Assembly (NCBI RefSeq): GCF_004360145.1
Contig: NZ_SAIT01000003.1
Location: 248,001-312,000, forward strand
Direction of reading: 5' to 3'
DNA length: 64,000 nucleotides
Source: Aliiroseovarius marinus
GTDB lineage: Bacteria; Pseudomonadota; Alphaproteobacteria; Rhodobacterales; Rhodobacteraceae
Shown here: positions 19,127 to 28,215 of the stretch, one piece after another
Layout: every line of letters starts with the position of its first letter
How positions within the stretch are numbered: the first letter of the stretch is position 1
Translations under genes and position numbers: made by a program
The notes under the pieces: model-generated
What the model was told of the DNA's origin: nothing
Databases searched by the model: none
What the model saw: the letters and a program-made list of their open reading frames with translations, nothing else

Positions 19127-19283
19127 TTGATCTTCCTTCATAATCCGCGTCCTATGGCCCCGGGTTTATCCGGTGTTTGTCGAAGGGCCCATCCCTTCCA
19201 TTGCCTCGAACTGCGCGCCCGCCACTTGCGTTTTGGACATAGTTTTCAACCCCCGCACAGGAAAACCCCGGCAGGAATGGCGG

Positions 19284-19312
19284 CTTATCGGGTGGATCAG
19301 GTTGAAAGTCAA
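19284..19312 (-). promoter_or_regulatory. Likely sigma-70 promoter of rplU-rpmA
   Basis: On the minus strand TTGACT (19312-19307), a 17-bp spacer and GATAAG (19289-19284) match the housekeeping -35/-10 arrangement with optimal spacing. The -10 lies about 158 bp upstream of the rplU start, leaving a long leader in which L21-type autoregulation could occur. This is a sequence match only. Confidence 0.5.
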
Positions 19313-19427
19313 GACTTTTAAGCCGCGTTAGGACGCTTATTTTCAAGCGCTTTGGCTGGCTCTTGCAGGTCTGTGCAGGGCATATTAGCCAAGAGCCTAA
19401 AGATGTTCCAGCCTGAATGGATCCGAC

Positions 19428-21587
19428 ATGCTGCCTTTGAACTCAAATCAGATCCCTGCCCTGTTTCAAAAAGCAGGTACTCTTGCGCGGTCAGGCAAGC
19501 CGGATGAAGCGCTGAAAGTGCTGGCGCAGCTGCGCACCATGGCACCTGGTCGGGCCGAAGTTCCCTTTCAGATCGGCCAGATCCACCAACAATTGGGCCA
19601 CACGGACGCCGCGCTGAAAGCATATGGCGATGCCGCGCGACTTGCCCCGGCCGAGGTCACGGTCTGGAGGGCTTATGTCAATCTTGCCCTGACCCTTGAT
19701 CCTTCGTCCCGCACCATGGTGGCCAAGCAGTTGAAGAAGGCCAAGCTGCCGCCTGCTGAACTGAAAAGATTGACCACCGTATTGAAAGGCTCCGGCGCCA
19801 GCACCAAGCGCGTCAGCAAGACCGCTACGAAGGCCGAGATCGACGCACTAACTGACCTTCTGAACGCAGGCCGCGCGAATGAGGCCGAGGAACAAGCCCG
19901 CGCGCTTCTGGCCCGTGGTACGAACGAGGCTGTCTCGATGGTGCACGGCGTCGCGCTGGCCGCCTTGGGTCAGGCTGACAAAGCCGAACACGCCTTTAAA
20001 ACCGCGCTGGCCAAAGATCCCGACTATGGCGAGGCACTGGCGCAGTACGGGCAGTTCCTTGTCAAGCACGCACGCCGCACCGAGGCCCGCAAGGTCTTGG
20101 AACACGCCCGACGGATCATTCCCGACAACCCGATTGTCCTTGGCAATCTTGGGGTGCTCTACACCGATATCAATGCCCCGCGCGAGGCGGTGGACGTTCT
20201 GGACGCCCTTCTAAAGAAGGCGCCCGGAAACCCAGCCGGGCTCTTCACCCGCGCAAAAGCACGCCTGACCTTGGAAGACGCTGCTGGAACACTTGAAGAT
20301 CTGGACGCATTGGCCGCAACATCCGCGCCCACGGGTGAAATGCTGGCGCTGCGGGCCATGGCCGAAAAGCTGCTGGGCAATCTGGACGCCTCGCGCGACG
20401 CGATCGAGAAGGCGCTTAAGACCGATCCGAACCACCTGCGTGTCGTGACGATGGCAGCGAACCTGCTTCAACAAGCCGGGGACTTTGAGGCAGCCGAAAC
20501 GGTGCTGCGCGACGCCATCGCGCGGGGCGTCCGGTCGGGTTCGGTCTATCGGATGATCGCACAGGGGCGAAAACTGCCACAGGATGATCCGCTGATCGAC
20601 GAGATGAAGGCCCTATGGGACCGCCCCGATCTGCCCGACGAAGCCCGCGTCGATCTCGGCTATGGCTTGGTGAAGGTGATGGAAGATCACAAGAATGCCG
20701 AAGCCGTCTGGACCTATCTGTCGCGCGCGAACGAGGTGATGACCCGCCTGCACCCTCATGACATGAGCAAGGAACAAGGCGACTTCGATCGCTTCAAAGC
20801 ATTCCTGACGGGGTTTGACACGGCACGTATTGGACGCTGCGGGTATGATCAGAACAGCACGATCTTCATCACCGGCCTGCCCCGTTCCGGCACCACGCTG
20901 GTCGAGCAGATCTTGGCCAGCCACTCCACCGTCACCGGCGGGGACGAGCTGGGCATTTTTCACCCGCTGGGCTTTGAACAGGTCGCCAAGGTCGCCCAAG
21001 CGGGCGGGCATATTGGGGATATGACGGACGCGCAGTTCGACGCGCTTGGCCGTGCCTATCAGGACGCCATCGACACTCGCCTGCCTGACGCGGATCGCAT
21101 CACAGACAAAACGATCTCGACCTATCAGATCGCGCCTTTGGTCTGGCTGGCCATGCCGAAGGCCAAGATCGTCGCGCTGCGGCGCGACCCGCGGGACAAT
21201 CTATGGTCGATCTTCAAGAACCGCTTTGTGCCTGGACTGCACCGCTACAGCTATTCGCAGGCTGCACTGGTCCAGACCTATCGCCTATACACGGAATATC
21301 TTGACCTCTGGCGGGAACTGGCCCCGGATCGGATTTACGAGATCTCGTACGAGGCTCTGGTCGACGATCCAGAAACCGAGATCCGCAAACTTCTGGAGTT
21401 CTGTGATCTGGAGTGGGAAGACGCTTGTTTGGACTTCCACAAGACCAAACGCGATGTGAAAACCCTGTCCGTCGCGCAGGTCCGCCAACCGCTTTACAAA
21501 AGCTCGGTCGGCAAGTGGGAACCCTATGCCGAACACCTGACCGAACTGTTGGATGGGCTGGCGAAGATCGAAGATGGAAACCGCTAG
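19428..21587 (+). CDS. TPR-repeat sulfotransferase family protein
   Basis: A 719-residue two-part protein. Residues 1 to about 400 are tandem tetratricopeptide-like helix pairs (for example KAYGDAARLAPAEVTVWRAY, AFKTALAKDPDYGEALAQYG, AIEKALKTDPNHLRVVTMAA). From about residue 470 it becomes a Sulfotransfer_3-type domain: FITGLPRSGTTLVEQILASH is the PAPS 5'-phosphosulfate loop, and IVALRRDPRDNLWSIFKNRF contains the 3'-phosphate-binding Arg/Ser region. Such proteins are widespread in marine bacteria and animals' tyrosylprotein sulfotransferases are distant relatives. Acceptor substrate is unknown; the TPR part probably selects a protein or glycan partner. No signal peptide is seen. Stands alone, convergent with DUF2059 genes. 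Confidence 0.88.
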   Translation: MLPLNSNQIPALFQKAGTLARSGKPDEALKVLAQLRTMAPGRAEVPFQIGQIHQQLGHTDAALKAYGDAARLAPAEVTVWRAYVNLALTLDPSSRTMVAKQLKKAKLPPAELKRLTTVLKGSGASTKRVSKTATKAEIDALTDLLNAGRANEAEEQARALLARGTNEAVSMVHGVALAALGQADKAEHAFKTALAKDPDYGEALAQYGQFLVKHARRTEARKVLEHARRIIPDNPIVLGNLGVLYTDINAPREAVDVLDALLKKAPGNPAGLFTRAKARLTLEDAAGTLEDLDALAATSAPTGEMLALRAMAEKLLGNLDASRDAIEKALKTDPNHLRVVTMAANLLQQAGDFEAAETVLRDAIARGVRSGSVYRMIAQGRKLPQDDPLIDEMKALWDRPDLPDEARVDLGYGLVKVMEDHKNAEAVWTYLSRANEVMTRLHPHDMSKEQGDFDRFKAFLTGFDTARIGRCGYDQNSTIFITGLPRSGTTLVEQILASHSTVTGGDELGIFHPLGFEQVAKVAQAGGHIGDMTDAQFDALGRAYQDAIDTRLPDADRITDKTISTYQIAPLVWLAMPKAKIVALRRDPRDNLWSIFKNRFVPGLHRYSYSQAALVQTYRLYTEYLDLWRELAPDRIYEISYEALVDDPETEIRKLLEFCDLEWEDACLDFHKTKRDVKTLSVAQVRQPLYKSSVGKWEPYAEHLTELLDGLAKIEDGNR

Positions 21588-21590
21588 ATC

Positions 21591-22457
21591 TTAAAGCTCT
21601 TCCTCGCGGGACATGGTGCCGACGACCCGACCTAGATCCGCAGACAAGCGCAGATAGACCGCATCAAAGGCGGCAAACAGCGCGTGGTTCAGCGCTTTCC
21701 CTTCAGGTGTTTCCGAAAACGCCACATAGCGTTCCAGCGCAGTGTGATCGATGGGCGCATAGGCCGTGTGCAGATAGGCAAAGATCCATTCGGTGGTATC
21801 GGTTCGGATGTCCGCCTCTTGCGACCACACATGGGTCAGGATGTCCTGCTCGCTCATCTGCCCCATTACATCCGGCAAGCTTTGATTAAGCGTGTTCAGG
21901 AAGGCATAGTTCGAATTCAGCGCGCCCATGACGTTCAGTTCGATCAGGTCATTCAGATCAACATAGTGCCGGATCGTGTCGTCCAGATTGTCCGACATGT
22001 CCCCCTGCAACCACCGCTCACGAGCGAGCTGTTCGAACTCCAGATCCAGAAAGGCGCGGCGGGCAGCGATCTCGTGCTGGATGATGTCCTGCATTTCGGC
22101 GTTTTCGTAGAAGGTGCACAGGGCCGAGACCAAATCCGGCGCCAGTTGCTGTTCAAACTGCGCGTGCAGCTCTCCCTGCAGGGTTTGCTCGTCATAGATC
22201 GCCTGAAGCGCGCCTTCCCAGCGCGGGCCGCCTTCGTGCCCCAGAAGGTCCATGTCCGAGGCCAGCGCCATCGAAAGCCCTTCGTCATGCAGGATCGAGA
22301 CCATCTCGGGCATGCCAAGAAGGGTCCAAAGCTCTTCGAACTGTTGGGCGGCCGTGCGTTGGGATTGGTCCGACGCCATCGCGACACCCACGCTGATGGC
22401 ACAGATGACCGACAGCAGCGCACCAAAGCGGCGCAGGGTTTGAGGAAGCCAGATCAC
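21591..22457 (-). CDS. DUF2059-type exported protein (copy 2)
   Basis: A 288-residue protein with an N-terminal export signal (RRFGALLSVICAISVGVAMA, cleavage probably near residue 28). The rest is helical and acidic. The final third, HTALERYVAFSETPEGKALNHALFAAFDAVY, matches the DUF2059 pattern in which Tyr and T/SP..G recur. The family is exported and has no known function. It overlaps the preceding homologous gene by 4 bp (ATGA), so the two are co-translated and may form a hetero-complex. Ends 3 bp from the convergent sulfotransferase stop. Confidence 0.7.
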   Translation of the reverse strand: MIWLPQTLRRFGALLSVICAISVGVAMASDQSQRTAAQQFEELWTLLGMPEMVSILHDEGLSMALASDMDLLGHEGGPRWEGALQAIYDEQTLQGELHAQFEQQLAPDLVSALCTFYENAEMQDIIQHEIAARRAFLDLEFEQLARERWLQGDMSDNLDDTIRHYVDLNDLIELNVMGALNSNYAFLNTLNQSLPDVMGQMSEQDILTHVWSQEADIRTDTTEWIFAYLHTAYAPIDHTALERYVAFSETPEGKALNHALFAAFDAVYLRLSADLGRVVGTMSREEEL

Positions 22458-23275
22458 AACTCGGTCTCGGGCGCCAGTTCGTCCAGACGGCTGGCCATCG
22501 TTTCATAGCGGTTTGCCATGATTTCAAACTGGACCGCATTCAGGATCTCATAGACCTGTCCCATGCGCGGGTCTTGCAGCGCGGCCAGATAGTCGATGAG
22601 GTCCGCCTCGCCAATGGCGCGATAGGCATAGGCGTTCGCGATCAGAGAATTCTCCTCGATCCCTTCGCGCATCTGGTCCGACTGGCTTTGCAGGATGCCG
22701 CGCAGATCATCCTCGTCCAACTCCAGATCACTTGCGCCAGCCGCCATCGCGGCCATCAAATAGCGCACCTGAATTTCGATCAACGAGCGGATCGCAACAT
22801 CGGTCGAGCCAATCGCATCCCCCATCGCCTTGTAAAGCTGTACGCGCAGATCCCCAGCTTCCAAAAGGTCCGCCACGATCTCGGCGCCTTCGGTGTATTT
22901 CACCGCGTCATCCGTCATGTGGCTTTCGTTTTCGACCTCGACCAACCGTTGCCCAAGCGGGCTTTCGTAGAACGCCATGCCGTGATCCAGCACGTCCTGT
23001 GGCAATACCGCGGCCAGCATTTCGATGGCGTCTTCGACCATCGCGTCAGGCTCGAACACCTCGCGGGCCAATTCCTGCCATTGGCGACCAAAGACTTCGG
23101 GGTCTTCCCCGGTCATCCCCGGCCCTGCCATCGCGCCCAGCTGGATCGATTCAATCGCGACATCGAACCCTGTGATCTTCAGAAAGGACCGGATTTGATC
23201 TTCGTCACTCGCAAAAGCGCCCGACGCGGTCACCAGAACGGCCGCTGCAAAACTTATAATTCTGTTTACTATCAT
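22454..23275 (-). CDS. DUF2059-type exported protein (copy 1)
   Basis: A 273-residue protein if read from ATG at 23275, which gives a normal signal peptide (MIVNRIISFAAAVLVTASGAFA, then SDEDQ). The longer open frame upstream reaches back towards tRNA-Ser and lacks coding character. LDHGMAFYESPLGQRLVEVENES is the DUF2059 signature. It resembles its downstream neighbour in length, helix content and export signal, although sequence identity appears low. The role is unknown; the pair belongs to the cell envelope by prediction. Confidence 0.72.
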   Translation of the reverse strand: MIVNRIISFAAAVLVTASGAFASDEDQIRSFLKITGFDVAIESIQLGAMAGPGMTGEDPEVFGRQWQELAREVFEPDAMVEDAIEMLAAVLPQDVLDHGMAFYESPLGQRLVEVENESHMTDDAVKYTEGAEIVADLLEAGDLRVQLYKAMGDAIGSTDVAIRSLIEIQVRYLMAAMAAGASDLELDEDDLRGILQSQSDQMREGIEENSLIANAYAYRAIGEADLIDYLAALQDPRMGQVYEILNAVQFEIMANRYETMASRLDELAPETEL

Positions 23276-23442
23276 GAGGTTATATGTGCTATCCAACTGT
23301 GTTATCGCCACAAGACTAGCGCCGGGCACTCCCCTTGCCAAGTTGTTGCCGATCACGTTTTCCCCAGCATTTTGAAAATAGGTGAAAAAAGTGGTTGCAC
23401 ATGCCGCGCGGTCCAATTATTTCCCCCTCCACAGACCCCCGC

Positions 23443-23532
23443 GGAGAGGTGCCGGAGTGGTCGAACGGGGCGGTCTCGAAAACCGTTGTGGGTGCAAGCC
23501 CACCCAGGGTTCGAATCCCTGTCTCTCCGCCA
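23443..23532 (+). tRNA. tRNA-Ser (anticodon CGA), CCA encoded
   Basis: Starts GGAGAGG and ends TCTCTCC plus discriminator G and CCA. The anticodon arm GCGGT-CTCGAAA-ACCGT gives CGA. A long variable arm (TGTGGGTGCAAGCCCAC) is present, as expected for serine tRNAs, and the T arm is CAGGG-TTCGAAT-CCCTG. Length 90 nt including CCA. Confidence 0.95.
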
Positions 23533-23617
23533 CTTACCCTTACTTAGAAGGGTAAAGGCCAACCAGCAGATTTACCTGACACTCCACCCGCTAACCCATC
23601 CAAGTTGGCAGAGTGAT

Positions 23618-24241
23618 TTACGTGTCATTCGGCTGCTTAATCCGCTGACGAATGGTCCCCGCAGAAAGGCCCTGCCCTTTCCCCATGCGCGCCAAATAAT
23701 CCGCCATCGCCCGTTTGCTTAATGTCGGGTTTTGCTTCCAAATCGCATTGGCGTCTTTCTGCACGCGCTCCACCAAACTGTCCGCCAGATCTTTCCGCGC
23801 TCTGGCAAGCTCCTTCGCTGCACAGCGTCCATTTTCAAGCTTGGCGGTGGATCCAGATCCCTGTTTTACCGGAGCACCCAATGTTGAACGGTTTGCTTCT
23901 GCCATGGCAGCAAACGCCAACATGCGCTCTTTGGCTTGCCCGAAGGCCGTGGATGCAACACGAAGCCTTTCGGCATAGCGGGCTCGTGTAGTAACGTCCT
24001 GCGCGTCCGGAGATTGCAGCCCCTTAAGGGCCGCTGACACCCCAAGTGCGGACCTGACGACCAGTGTCGCGCAGAAATGAGAACTGTGGCGCCCATAGGC
24101 CTTGGCGTCTTCCCAGCTTTGAATGTCTGCGTTTTGAACGATGTCGATGCATTTTCTCACAAGCCATGCATCGCTATTGAAAACATCTTCTGGTGGCGCA
24201 AGCTCGTACGAGGCCCAGGATTTGAACGCGTGCTCAGTCAT
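23618..24241 (-). CDS. Unrecognised protein next to tRNA-Ser
   Basis: A 207-residue, hydrophilic protein that I do not recognise. The N-terminal third (SWEDAKAYGRHSSHFCATLVVRSALG) and the middle (RARYAERLRVASTAFGQAKERMLAFAAM) look helical. The last 50 residues are basic (WKQNPTLSKRAMADYLARMG, then GTIRQRIKQP) and have the look of a helix-turn-helix that might bind DNA. There is no signal peptide or membrane segment. It is convergent with tRNA-Ser, 86 bp beyond its CCA end, a classic place for islands to insert. No integrase or copy of the tRNA end is visible nearby. No strong ribosome-binding site is seen. It may be island residue or a lineage-specific gene. Confidence 0.6.
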   Translation of the reverse strand: MTEHAFKSWASYELAPPEDVFNSDAWLVRKCIDIVQNADIQSWEDAKAYGRHSSHFCATLVVRSALGVSAALKGLQSPDAQDVTTRARYAERLRVASTAFGQAKERMLAFAAMAEANRSTLGAPVKQGSGSTAKLENGRCAAKELARARKDLADSLVERVQKDANAIWKQNPTLSKRAMADYLARMGKGQGLSAGTIRQRIKQPNDT

Positions 24242-24523
24242 CCCCGCACCATCCCGACCACTGCGCGGAGTGTTCTGCGCCCAAATCTGGCGTGTTTCAG
24301 ATACTGTAATTCAAAACGCGAACGCTCTTCGACATCCCCTAGCATCGCATACCCATTTAAATCCCCATCTAAAAGGATAGCTAAACTTCGCGCGAATTTC
24401 TACGCGTAGTGTGCGCTGCACATCTATCGCGCGAATAAACCGGGGGCGTGCAAACGCCTGCTGTCGGGCTAGAATATTGTTTTCAAACTCTATTCTTCCA
24501 CCAAAGACGCACACAGAAAAAAC
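24242..24523. other. Intergenic stretch between unknown gene and pho terminator
   Basis: About 280 bp with a visibly lower GC content than the flanking genes. Short open frames on both strands (for example 24311-24514 minus) lack ribosome-binding sites and are not supported. It should contain the promoter of the unknown minus-strand gene. No inverted repeats of note and no repeat of the tRNA-Ser end were found. Confidence 0.45.
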
Positions 24524-24549
24524 GCCACTCTGAAGTGTTTCAGAGTGGC
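24524..24549 (-). terminator. Terminator of the phosphate operon
   Basis: An 11-bp perfect stem GCCACTCTGAA/TTCAGAGTGGC with a four-base loop. On the minus strand it is followed by GTTTTTT (complement of the A run at 24517-24522). It lies 42 bp past the phoB stop and closes the phoR/pst/phoU/phoB transcription unit. Confidence 0.9.
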
Positions 24550-24591
24550 CATGAAGCGTTGATGCAAATGTATTGGGGCCGAACTAGATGC

Positions 24592-25281
24592 TCAGCCCAG
24601 TGAGTAACCGGTACCTCGAACCGTACGCAAAGGATCGTCGCCCCCGTTGCGGCACAAGGCCTTGCGCAGGCGCCCTACATGGACATCCACGGTGCGCGTG
24701 TCCACATAGACATCGCGGCCCCAGACGCGATCCAGAAGCTGCTCGCGGCTCCAGACACGTCCGGGTTTTTCCATCAATGTGGTCAGCAGGCGGAATTCAG
24801 TCGGACCAAGTTTGACCGGCTCCCCTGCCCGCGTCACGCGGTGGCTTTCGCCGTCCAGGACAATGTCGGCATATTCCAGCTTCTGCCCGACGGACACCGG
24901 ACGGGTCCGGCGCAGCTGGGTGCGGATGCGGGCCATCAGCTCGCCCACGGAATAGGGTTTGACCACATAGTCATCCGCGCCGGTTTCCAAGCCGCGCACG
25001 CGGTCCACTTCTTCAGACCGCGCCGACAGCATGATCACTGGAATGGCACGCGTTTCTTTGCGGCTTTTCACCTGACGGCAAATCTCGATCCCCGAGACGC
25101 CGGGCAGCATCCAATCCAGCAGGATCAGGTCGGGCATCACCTCGTCCACCAAGATCAGCGCGTCATCGCCGTTTTCGGCCAGCGTGACGTCATAGCCTTC
25201 GGACGTCAGGTTGTAGCGCAGAATTTCGCGTTGTGCCGGTTCGTCTTCGACCAGCAGAACGCAGGGTTTGTCGGTGCTCAT
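24592..25281 (-). CDS. phoB: Phosphate regulon response regulator PhoB
   Basis: A 229-residue OmpR-family regulator. The receiver domain has the acidic pair in VEDEPAQRE, phospho-acceptor Asp56 in LILLDWMLPG and the conserved Lys in VKPYSVGEL. The winged-helix DNA-binding domain starts near residue 130 (EPVKLGPTEFRLLTTLMEKP, then WGRDVYVDTRTVDVHVGRLR). Phosphorylated by PhoR, it binds Pho boxes such as the one before pstS in this window. Last gene of the operon, overlapping phoU by 4 bp. Confidence 0.96.
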   Translation of the reverse strand: MSTDKPCVLLVEDEPAQREILRYNLTSEGYDVTLAENGDDALILVDEVMPDLILLDWMLPGVSGIEICRQVKSRKETRAIPVIMLSARSEEVDRVRGLETGADDYVVKPYSVGELMARIRTQLRRTRPVSVGQKLEYADIVLDGESHRVTRAGEPVKLGPTEFRLLTTLMEKPGRVWSREQLLDRVWGRDVYVDTRTVDVHVGRLRKALCRNGGDDPLRTVRGTGYSLG

Positions 25282-26009
25282 GCCTCGACCTCGTCGTCAC
25301 CGTCCTCCGGCATCTCGTAATTGGCCGAGTTGCCTTTCGGACGTGCCTCGTCCGGCAGTTCGCCGCTGACCAGATAGATCACCTGATCCGCGATCGAGGT
25401 CACATGGTCGCCCATACGTTCGATGTTCTTGGCGATAAAATGCAGGTGCATGCAGGACGAGATGTTGCGCGGATCTTCCATCATGAAGGTCAGGAATTCG
25501 CGGAACAGCGCATTGTACATCTGGTCCACTTCCAGATCGCGGTGACGCACGTCTTGGGCCAGTTCTTCGTCGCGGCGAATATAAGCGTCCAGCGCGTCGG
25601 TCAGCATCTGGCGTACTTCACTGGCCATCCGCTTGATCGCGCCCGAGGCACCGTCGATGGGCTGCATATGCACCAGAACCGTGGTCCGTTTGGCCATGTT
25701 CTTGGCATAGTCCCCGATACGCTCCAAGTTGGCGGCGACTTTCATCACCGTCAGAACAGTCCGCAGATCCGAGGCAATCGGCTGACGCAGCGCAATCAAA
25801 CGCGCGCATTCTTCCTGAATAAGCATGTCGAGCGCGTCGATTTTGCGGTCGGCACGGCGGACTTCCTCGGCCAGTTCTTCGTCGCGGCGCTTCAGTGATT
25901 TCGCGCCTTCACGGATCGAGTCCTCGACCATCCCGCCCATCTTCATCAGGTGGGCTTGAATTTCTTCCAGATCGCGGTCGAAAGCGGATGCAATATGTTG
26001 ATCAATCAT
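25278..26009 (-). CDS. phoU: Phosphate signalling protein PhoU
   Basis: A 243-residue protein. ATG at 26009 has GGAGAAAAG upstream and yields MIDQHIASAFDRDLEEIQ, the normal start. Two PhoU domains, each a three-helix bundle, are visible: one with MGGMVEDSIREGAKSLKRRDEEL and a second with MASEVRQMLTDALDAYIRRD. The E/DxxxD metal motifs (RRADRKIDALD; RHRDLEVDQMYN) are present. PhoU links the PstSCAB transporter to PhoR and represses the regulon when phosphate is plentiful. The C-terminus is acidic. Lies between pstB and phoB. Confidence 0.95.
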   Translation of the reverse strand: MIDQHIASAFDRDLEEIQAHLMKMGGMVEDSIREGAKSLKRRDEELAEEVRRADRKIDALDMLIQEECARLIALRQPIASDLRTVLTVMKVAANLERIGDYAKNMAKRTTVLVHMQPIDGASGAIKRMASEVRQMLTDALDAYIRRDEELAQDVRHRDLEVDQMYNALFREFLTFMMEDPRNISSCMHLHFIAKNIERMGDHVTSIADQVIYLVSGELPDEARPKGNSANYEMPEDGDDEVEA

Positions 26010-26038
26010 GTCTTTTCTCCTGCCCCGAGGGGCCAACC

Positions 26039-26836
26039 TTAGCCGATACGGCCGGTGATATAGCTTTCGGTGCGCGGATCTTCGGGGTTGGTGAAGATCT
26101 TGGTCGTGTCGTCGTATTCCACCAGATTTCCAAGGTGGAAGAAGGCGGTTTTTTGGCTGACGCGTGCGGCCTGCTGCATCGAGTGGGTCACGATCACCAC
26201 CGAATAGCTTTGGCGCAGCTCATCAATCAGTTCCTCGACCTGAGCGGTCGCGATGGGGTCAAGGGCCGAGCAGGGCTCGTCCATCAGCAGAACTTCCGGT
26301 TCAGTCGCCACGGCGCGGGCGATGCACAGGCGCTGTTGCTGACCACCTGACAGGCCGGTGCCCGGGGCGTGCAGGCGGTCTTTTACCTCGTCCCAGATGG
26401 CGCCACGACGCAGGGATTTCTCGACAATCTCGTCCAGTTCGGCCTTGTTGCGGGCCAGACCATGGATACGCGGGCCATAGGCGATGTTGTCATAGATCGA
26501 CTTGGGGAACGGGTTGGGTTTTTGGAACACCATCCCTACCTTGGCGCGCAGCTGCACCGGGTCAACGCGCTTGTCATAGATGTCTTCGCCATCCAGCAGG
26601 ATGTCGCCTTCGACCCGGCAGATATCGATCGTGTCATTCATCCGGTTCAGGCACCGCAAGAAGGTCGACTTGCCACAGCCCGACGGGCCGATGAAAGCGG
26701 TGACCGTCTTGTCTTCGATCTCGACCGAGACGTCTTTGATCGCGTGCGTATCACCGTAGTGGACCTGCACATTCTTGGCCGAGATTTTCATATCTTTCAT
26801 CTCAAGAGCCCTTTCGGTTTTCGTCATAACGTTCAT
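26039..26836 (-). CDS. pstB: Phosphate ABC transporter ATP-binding protein PstB
   Basis: A 265-residue ATPase when read from ATG at 26836; a longer upstream frame overlaps pstA and is rejected. [21 protein letters not shown] is Walker [20 protein letters not shown] the signature, [16 protein letters not shown] Walker B, and [10 protein letters not shown] the H loop. [20 protein letters not shown] is diagnostic for PstB. It powers phosphate uptake through PstC and PstA at the inner membrane. A further in-frame ATG ([13 protein letters not shown]) is another possible start. Confidence 0.96.
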   Translation of the reverse strand: MNVMTKTERALEMKDMKISAKNVQVHYGDTHAIKDVSVEIEDKTVTAFIGPSGCGKSTFLRCLNRMNDTIDICRVEGDILLDGEDIYDKRVDPVQLRAKVGMVFQKPNPFPKSIYDNIAYGPRIHGLARNKAELDEIVEKSLRRGAIWDEVKDRLHAPGTGLSGGQQQRLCIARAVATEPEVLLMDEPCSALDPIATAQVEELIDELRQSYSVVIVTHSMQQAARVSQKTAFFHLGNLVEYDDTTKIFTNPEDPRTESYITGRIG

Positions 26837-26850
26837 GTCTGCGGCCCTTG

Positions 26851-28215
26851 TTACCAGCGGCGCTCGAAACGGCGGCGCAGAATGATTGCGATGATGTTCA
26901 TGGTCATCAGGAACACCAGAAGGATGATGATACCGCCCCATGCACGCTCATAGTAAGCGGGGTCGGCGCGTTTTGCCCATTCATAGATCTGGGCCGGCAT
27001 AGCCGAGTTTGGCGACATGAAGCCTTCGATGATCCCGCCGGGATAGTTCGAGGCGATATAGCCCACCATCCCGATCAGAAGCAGCGGTGCGGTTTCACCC
27101 AGTGCCTGCGCCAGACCAATGATGGTTCCGGTCAAGATGCCCGGCATGGCCAGCGGTAGCACGTGGTGGAACACGGTCTGCATCTTCGAGGCGCCAATGC
27201 CCAAAGCCGCTTCGCGGATCGATGGCGGCACCGATTTCAACGAGGCACGGGTCGAAATAATGATCGTCGGCAGTGTCATCAGGGTCAGCACCAGACCACC
27301 GACCAGCGGGGCCGATTGCGGCAGATGCGCGAATTGAATGAACACGGCCAGACCCAGAATACCGAACACGATGGACGGCACAGCGGCCAGGTTCGAGATG
27401 TTCACCTCGATCAGGTCAGTGATCCAGTTTTGCGGCGCGAATTCCTCAAGATAGATGGACGCCGCAACCCCAATAGGCAGCGCACAGGCCAGAACCACCA
27501 GCATCATGTAAAAGCTGCCCAGCATCGAGACACCAATCCCGGCTTGCTCGGGGCGGCTTTCGGAGGCGTCCGCGCCGGTGATGAAACCAAGGTTGAAGCT
27601 TTTCGCGACAACGCCCGCGTCTTTCAATTGATCCACCACATCCAGATGCACCGGGGTCAGGTTCTTGTCGCGGGCAAGGCTTTCGCGGGTCACGCGGCCT
27701 TTCAGATAGCCGTCCACGCGGGACGAGGCCAGCAGGCGGAACTGTACGGTGTCGCCGATCCGATCCGGGTTCGCGATCACGAAGCGGCGCAGGTCAGCAG
27801 CCGCACCCGAGGACAGCATCTTGCGCAGATCCTTGCCCTTGGTGAAGGGGTTCTCGACGCCCGCCTCTTCCATCGCGGCTTTCAGCGCGTTTTCGATCAG
27901 CGGGTTGTACCCAAAGGTCGTGACTTTCTTGATCTTCTCGATGTCGCGCTCGCCGGATTTGTCCAGCTTGCTTTCCAGCAGTTCCACTTCCAGCGTGATG
28001 AAGCTTTGCTGAAACGCGCCCACACCTTTGAAGATGATAGAGCTGATCAGAACCACAAGGAACACCAGACCTACGGCGATGGCTGCGATACCATAGGCGC
28101 GAAAGCGAGCCTCGGCAGCATTGCGTTTCTTGGTGCGCTGATCGAGTTGAAGGATCGAGCTTTTGGCGGAAGGCGTGCCCATATCGGGGCCGCTTTGAAG
28201 GCTTGCGTCGCTCAT
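26851..28215 (-). CDS. pstA: Phosphate ABC transporter permease PstA
   Basis: A 454-residue permease, longer than the roughly 290-300 residues of the E. coli type. The extra length is an N-terminal part containing one membrane segment ([17 protein letters not shown]) and a periplasmic region (about residues 80-210, the DUF3333-like extension of alphaproteobacteria). The core follows: [27 protein letters not shown] and the coupling loop [23 protein letters not shown]. It pairs with PstC to form the membrane channel. The start overlaps the pstC stop by 4 bp. Confidence 0.95.
   Translation of the reverse strand: MSDASLQSGPDMGTPSAKSSILQLDQRTKKRNAAEARFRAYGIAAIAVGLVFLVVLISSIIFKGVGAFQQSFITLEVELLESKLDKSGERDIEKIKKVTTFGYNPLIENALKAAMEEAGVENPFTKGKDLRKMLSSGAAADLRRFVIANPDRIGDTVQFRLLASSRVDGYLKGRVTRESLARDKNLTPVHLDVVDQLKDAGVVAKSFNLGFITGADASESRPEQAGIGVSMLGSFYMMLVVLACALPIGVAASIYLEEFAPQNWITDLIEVNISNLAAVPSIVFGILGLAVFIQFAHLPQSAPLVGGLVLTLMTLPTIIISTRASLKSVPPSIREAALGIGASKMQTVFHHVLPLAMPGILTGTIIGLAQALGETAPLLLIGMVGYIASNYPGGIIEGFMSPNSAMPAQIYEWAKRADPAYYERAWGGIIILLVFLMTMNIIAIILRRRFERRW

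Noticed and set aside
24311-24514. 67-codon minus-strand frame between the unknown gene and pho terminator
   Set aside because: No ribosome-binding site; it ends beside the terminator and shows no family features.
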